Assembly (NCBI GenBank): GCA_001805085.1
Contig: MHEA01000038.1
Coordinates: 6,371 to 13,771 of the forward strand
Origin: Nitrospirae bacterium GWC2_57_9
GTDB lineage: Bacteria; Nitrospirota; UBA9217
Reading direction: 5' to 3'
Length of the DNA: 7,401 bases
Shown here: positions 5,387 to 7,401 of the stretch, one piece after another
Layout of the letters: the number at the start of each line of letters is the position of its first letter
Position numbering within the stretch: position 1 is the stretch's first letter
The notes under the pieces: model-generated
Databases searched by the model: none
What the model saw: only the letters and a program-made list of their open reading frames with translations
Told to the model about the DNA's origin: nothing
Program-made: the position numbers and the translations under genes

Positions 5387-5413
5387 AAAAAAAGCCCCGG
5401 TTTACACCGGGGC
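5387..5413 (-). terminator. Intrinsic terminator of the cold-shock gene
   Basis: On the minus strand a perfect 7-bp stem (5413-5407 with 5400-5394, GCCCCGG on the plus strand) with a 6-base loop is followed by seven U (the A-run at 5387-5393). It lies 32 bases past the stop codon of the cold-shock gene and tail to tail with the opposite-strand terminator at 5342-5370. Confidence 0.93.
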
Positions 5414-5445
5414 CTTGACTGGTTTAATGATTACGTTTTGTAGGA

Positions 5446-5649
5446 TTATGCGCTCTTGGATACGTTGGCTGCCTGGAGACCCTTGGGGCCCTTGACAACT
5501 TCGAACGTAACCTTATCTCCCTCGTTCAGAGACTTGAATCCGTCCCCGGTGATGGCCGAAAAGTGTACGAACACGTCCTCGCCATTGTCCTGCGTGATAA
5601 AGCCGAACCCCTTGCTGTTGTTGAACCACTTCACTACTCCGTTTGCCAT
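5446..5649 (-). CDS. cspA: Cold-shock domain protein (CspA family)
   Basis: A 67-residue single-domain OB-fold protein that binds single-stranded RNA and DNA and acts as an RNA chaperone or antiterminator. It has the family start GVVKWFN (4-10), RNP1 KGFGFI (13-18), RNP2 VFVHF (26-30) and the ending VTFEVVKGPKGLQAANV. Length is typical and nothing is missing. The ATG at 5649 has a good Shine-Dalgarno (GAGGAG on the minus strand, 5663-5658). The gene has its own promoter and terminator. Its leader is only about 54 bases, much shorter than the roughly 160-base thermosensing leader of E. coli cspA, so it may be constitutive rather than cold-induced. Which Csp paralogue it is cannot be decided here. 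Confidence 0.97.
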   Translation of the reverse strand: MANGVVKWFNNSKGFGFITQDNGEDVFVHFSAITGDGFKSLNEGDKVTFEVVKGPKGLQAANVSKSA

Positions 5650-5709
5650 TCTTGTTTCTCCTCTTGCTTCTTTTTTGAAATTATCCGGGGAGTTTCCGCG
5701 GATGATTAA

Positions 5710-5738
5710 AGGATACCGTTTTCTCCATACCTTGTCAA
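5710..5738 (-). promoter_or_regulatory. Sigma-70-type promoter of the cold-shock gene
   Basis: On the minus strand a perfect TTGACA (5738-5733) and TATCCT (5715-5710; 4 of 6) are separated by 17 bases. An A/T tract just upstream (5743-5760) could act as an UP element. The predicted start is near 5703, next to the palindrome TCCGCGGA (5695-5702). Confidence 0.75.
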
Positions 5739-5747
5739 GCGCATATT

Positions 5748-5785
5748 AAAAAAAAGCTTTATGGCAAAATTTGCTGTGTACTGCC
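5748..5785 (-). terminator. Possible weak terminator after the activase gene
   Basis: Just after the stop codon at 5788, the minus strand has GGCA (5785-5782) able to pair with TGCC (5766-5763), then a run of eight U (5755-5748). The stem is only 4 bp with a large loop, so termination would be inefficient. The same T-run may instead serve as the UP element of the cold-shock promoter. Confidence 0.25.
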
Positions 5786-5787
5786 GG

Positions 5788-7401
5788 TCAGCAGCGTTCC
5801 CGCAAGACTGAACCATCCTCCTGCTTTGCCCTCTGATAGGACCTGGCCTGGTGCATGAAAGCCTCGAGCCGGGTGACCGTATGGGAATCGCCCTGCCCCT
5901 CATAGGCGAGGTTCAGGAGCGGAACGTTCTCGTGGTCCTCGCGTACCCGCTTCAGCACCGCCGTCGCGATCGTTCCCGGCATGCACGTGAACGGCATGAC
6001 ATTCACAATGCCGGAAGCATCCCTGCCGATGTAATCGATGGCCTTGCCGACGGAAAGCACCGCCTCTCCCTCAAAAGAATGGTGGATGTAGGGCCGGGCG
6101 CGGTCCAGCGTCTCCCGGATGCTCGGTTCGTGAAGGCTGCGGAGGCTTCCGTTGAACCCTTGCAGCAACCTCTTCTCATCGCGGTGCTGGATGTGGCCGG
6201 TAATATATGCCTTGAGCAACGCTTTCCATGCCCGGTTCATTTTTGCCGATGCCGCGGCCGTGGTATTGATGTAGAGCAGCCATTCCGATACCGGTGCGAC
6301 CCAGGCCTCGCCGCCAAGCCGTTCAATCTGGCGCACGACCTCCTCATTGCTGAACCGGTTCGACCGGATGTAAATCTCACCCACGATGCCGATGACCGGC
6401 CTTGTCCGTTCCCGGATAGGGATGGCCATGAAGTCCTCATAAGCGTCGCGGAGGACCGGCAGGAGATCAGCCCGATTCTCGATCGCCCGAACGACTCTTT
6501 CGAGCGAAGCATGGTAGACCCGGTCGGTCTGTCCCGTTTCCTTTTCATAGGGCCGGTGTTCCCAGAGCGCCTTCTGGAGCATGTCGACGGCGAAGGCGCC
6601 TCTCCAGCTCATGAGCACGAAGTTCTTATCCAGGGAGCGCACATCGTCGTGCAGTGACTCGTCCTGCATCGGCGCCAGGATATCCACGCGCTCCAGCCCG
6701 AGACGGTCGAGCACCTGGCGATGGTAACGGTTGTATTGGCCGAACCGGCAGGGGCCCTTCCCGGTCGGCATGAAAAAGGCGCTCCGGTCGGGGTCGAAGT
6801 TCGCTCTTCGCGTCGCCTTGACCATATCGCCCGTGGTGAGTGCGAGCGGATAGCATTCCCTTCCGGAACTGTGCTGCCTCCCGAGCCGGACCGTTTCCTG
6901 GTCCGATTCGGGAAGTACCTCGGCTTTTACGCCGCAGGCCCGGAACGCCGCGGCAAGAGCATGTGCGTGGTCGGCCATGGGGGGGAGATAGACCGTCTTC
7001 GATCTGAGCGGGTCATTGGACCGGACAGTCGCCGGCGCCGGACGGCGTTTCCCGGTTCCCGCCTGTCCCAGGCTGTCGAGGAAGGCTTCGATCCTCGTGA
7101 TCGCGCCTGCATCTGCGCTGTGCTCGTCGATCTCGAGCTGCAGGAACGGTTTCCCGTCCATTTCCTGCCTGAAGAAATGCGTAATGAACGAATCCGGACC
7201 GCAGCCGAAGTTCGTAATATAAACGGGAAAGAGCTGCGGATGGTCCCTGACCAGGGCCGCCGCCGCGAGGATCTTCTGTCCGGACCGCCAGTAGAGGTTC
7301 TTCTGCCCGGACAGGTCCACCTCAGACAAGGGGAGACAGTCCATGGGGATGGCCTGGACCCCGAGATCGCGGATCTTGGCGGGGAGGTTCATGTTTACGC
7401 C
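5788..7401 (-). CDS. 2-hydroxyacyl-CoA dehydratase activase-type protein (DUF2229/COG3581-like), C-terminal part
   Basis: The last 537 residues of a large protein. The frame is open to the right edge, and the Met at 7392 is unlikely to be the true start because family members of this type run to about 1,400 residues with ATPase activase domains (BadF/BcrA-like) and DUF2229 ahead of this region. Numbered from Met7392, conserved stretches are NLYWRSGQK (32-40), TNFGCGPDSF (60-69), DEHSADAGAITRIEAF (89-104), SGRECYP (176-182), GKGPCRFGQYNRYH (211-224), GEIYIRSNRFSNE (338-350) and FTCMPGTIATA (468-478). Cys64, Cys180, Cys215 and Cys470 sit in these motifs and are candidate iron-sulfur ligands, as in dehydratase subunits. 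Relatives generate or use low-potential electrons in anaerobes; the actual substrate of these fused proteins is unknown. Assignment is from remembered family motifs. It is followed by the separately promoted cold-shock gene. Confidence 0.82.
   Translation of the reverse strand, partial: GVNMNLPAKIRDLGVQAIPMDCLPLSEVDLSGQKNLYWRSGQKILAAAALVRDHPQLFPVYITNFGCGPDSFITHFFRQEMDGKPFLQLEIDEHSADAGAITRIEAFLDSLGQAGTGKRRPAPATVRSNDPLRSKTVYLPPMADHAHALAAAFRACGVKAEVLPESDQETVRLGRQHSSGRECYPLALTTGDMVKATRRANFDPDRSAFFMPTGKGPCRFGQYNRYHRQVLDRLGLERVDILAPMQDESLHDDVRSLDKNFVLMSWRGAFAVDMLQKALWEHRPYEKETGQTDRVYHASLERVVRAIENRADLLPVLRDAYEDFMAIPIRERTRPVIGIVGEIYIRSNRFSNEEVVRQIERLGGEAWVAPVSEWLLYINTTAAASAKMNRAWKALLKAYITGHIQHRDEKRLLQGFNGSLRSLHEPSIRETLDRARPYIHHSFEGEAVLSVGKAIDYIGRDASGIVNVMPFTCMPGTIATAVLKRVREDHENVPLLNLAYEGQGDSHTVTRLEAFMHQARSYQRAKQEDGSVLRERC

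Noticed and set aside
5851..6657. Plus-strand open frame (268 codons) across the activase-type gene
   Set aside because: A shadow of the strongly conserved minus-strand gene; no domain and no ribosome binding site.

Overview
The window carries seven protein genes and looks like ordinary chromosome from a GC-rich, probably anaerobic bacterium. A large 2-hydroxyacyl-CoA dehydratase activase-type protein, a near-consensus sigma-54 promoter, and the mix of RhlE-type helicase, cold-shock protein and YibQ-type deacetylase fit Desulfobacterota/Geobacter-like or Nitrospirota-like lineages. This placement is an inference from gene content and codon use; no rRNA or other decisive marker is present. I see no tRNA, rRNA, CRISPR array, insertion sequence or phage gene.

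Layout, left to right. (1) The start of a class I DAHP synthase gene (shikimate pathway) runs leftward off the edge, with a good sigma-70-type promoter. (2) Divergently, a membrane-anchored divergent polysaccharide deacetylase (YibQ family) is followed by tsaD (tRNA t6A synthesis), both on the plus strand and both without a convincing Shine-Dalgarno sequence. (3) A 382-base gap holds a sigma-70-like promoter and an unusually long, structured 5' leader of about 270 bases, which leads into a complete RhlE-type DEAD-box RNA helicase closed by a strong intrinsic terminator. (4) A -24/-12 (sigma-54) promoter precedes two tandem genes for small two-helix membrane proteins. They align with each other without gaps and share one terminator. 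(5) On the minus strand, a 67-residue cold-shock protein has its own promoter and terminator. Upstream of it is the C-terminal part of a large CoA-dehydratase activase/DUF2229-type protein whose start lies beyond the right edge.

How the parts relate. The helicase and the cold-shock protein are both RNA-remodelling factors of the kind induced together in the cold, but they are separate transcription units facing each other. The sigma-54-driven membrane pair lies between them. The points most worth a second look are the helicase leader, which contains four segments that can pair in mutually exclusive ways plus three further hairpins, and the membrane-protein pair of unknown function with its own alternative-sigma promoter.
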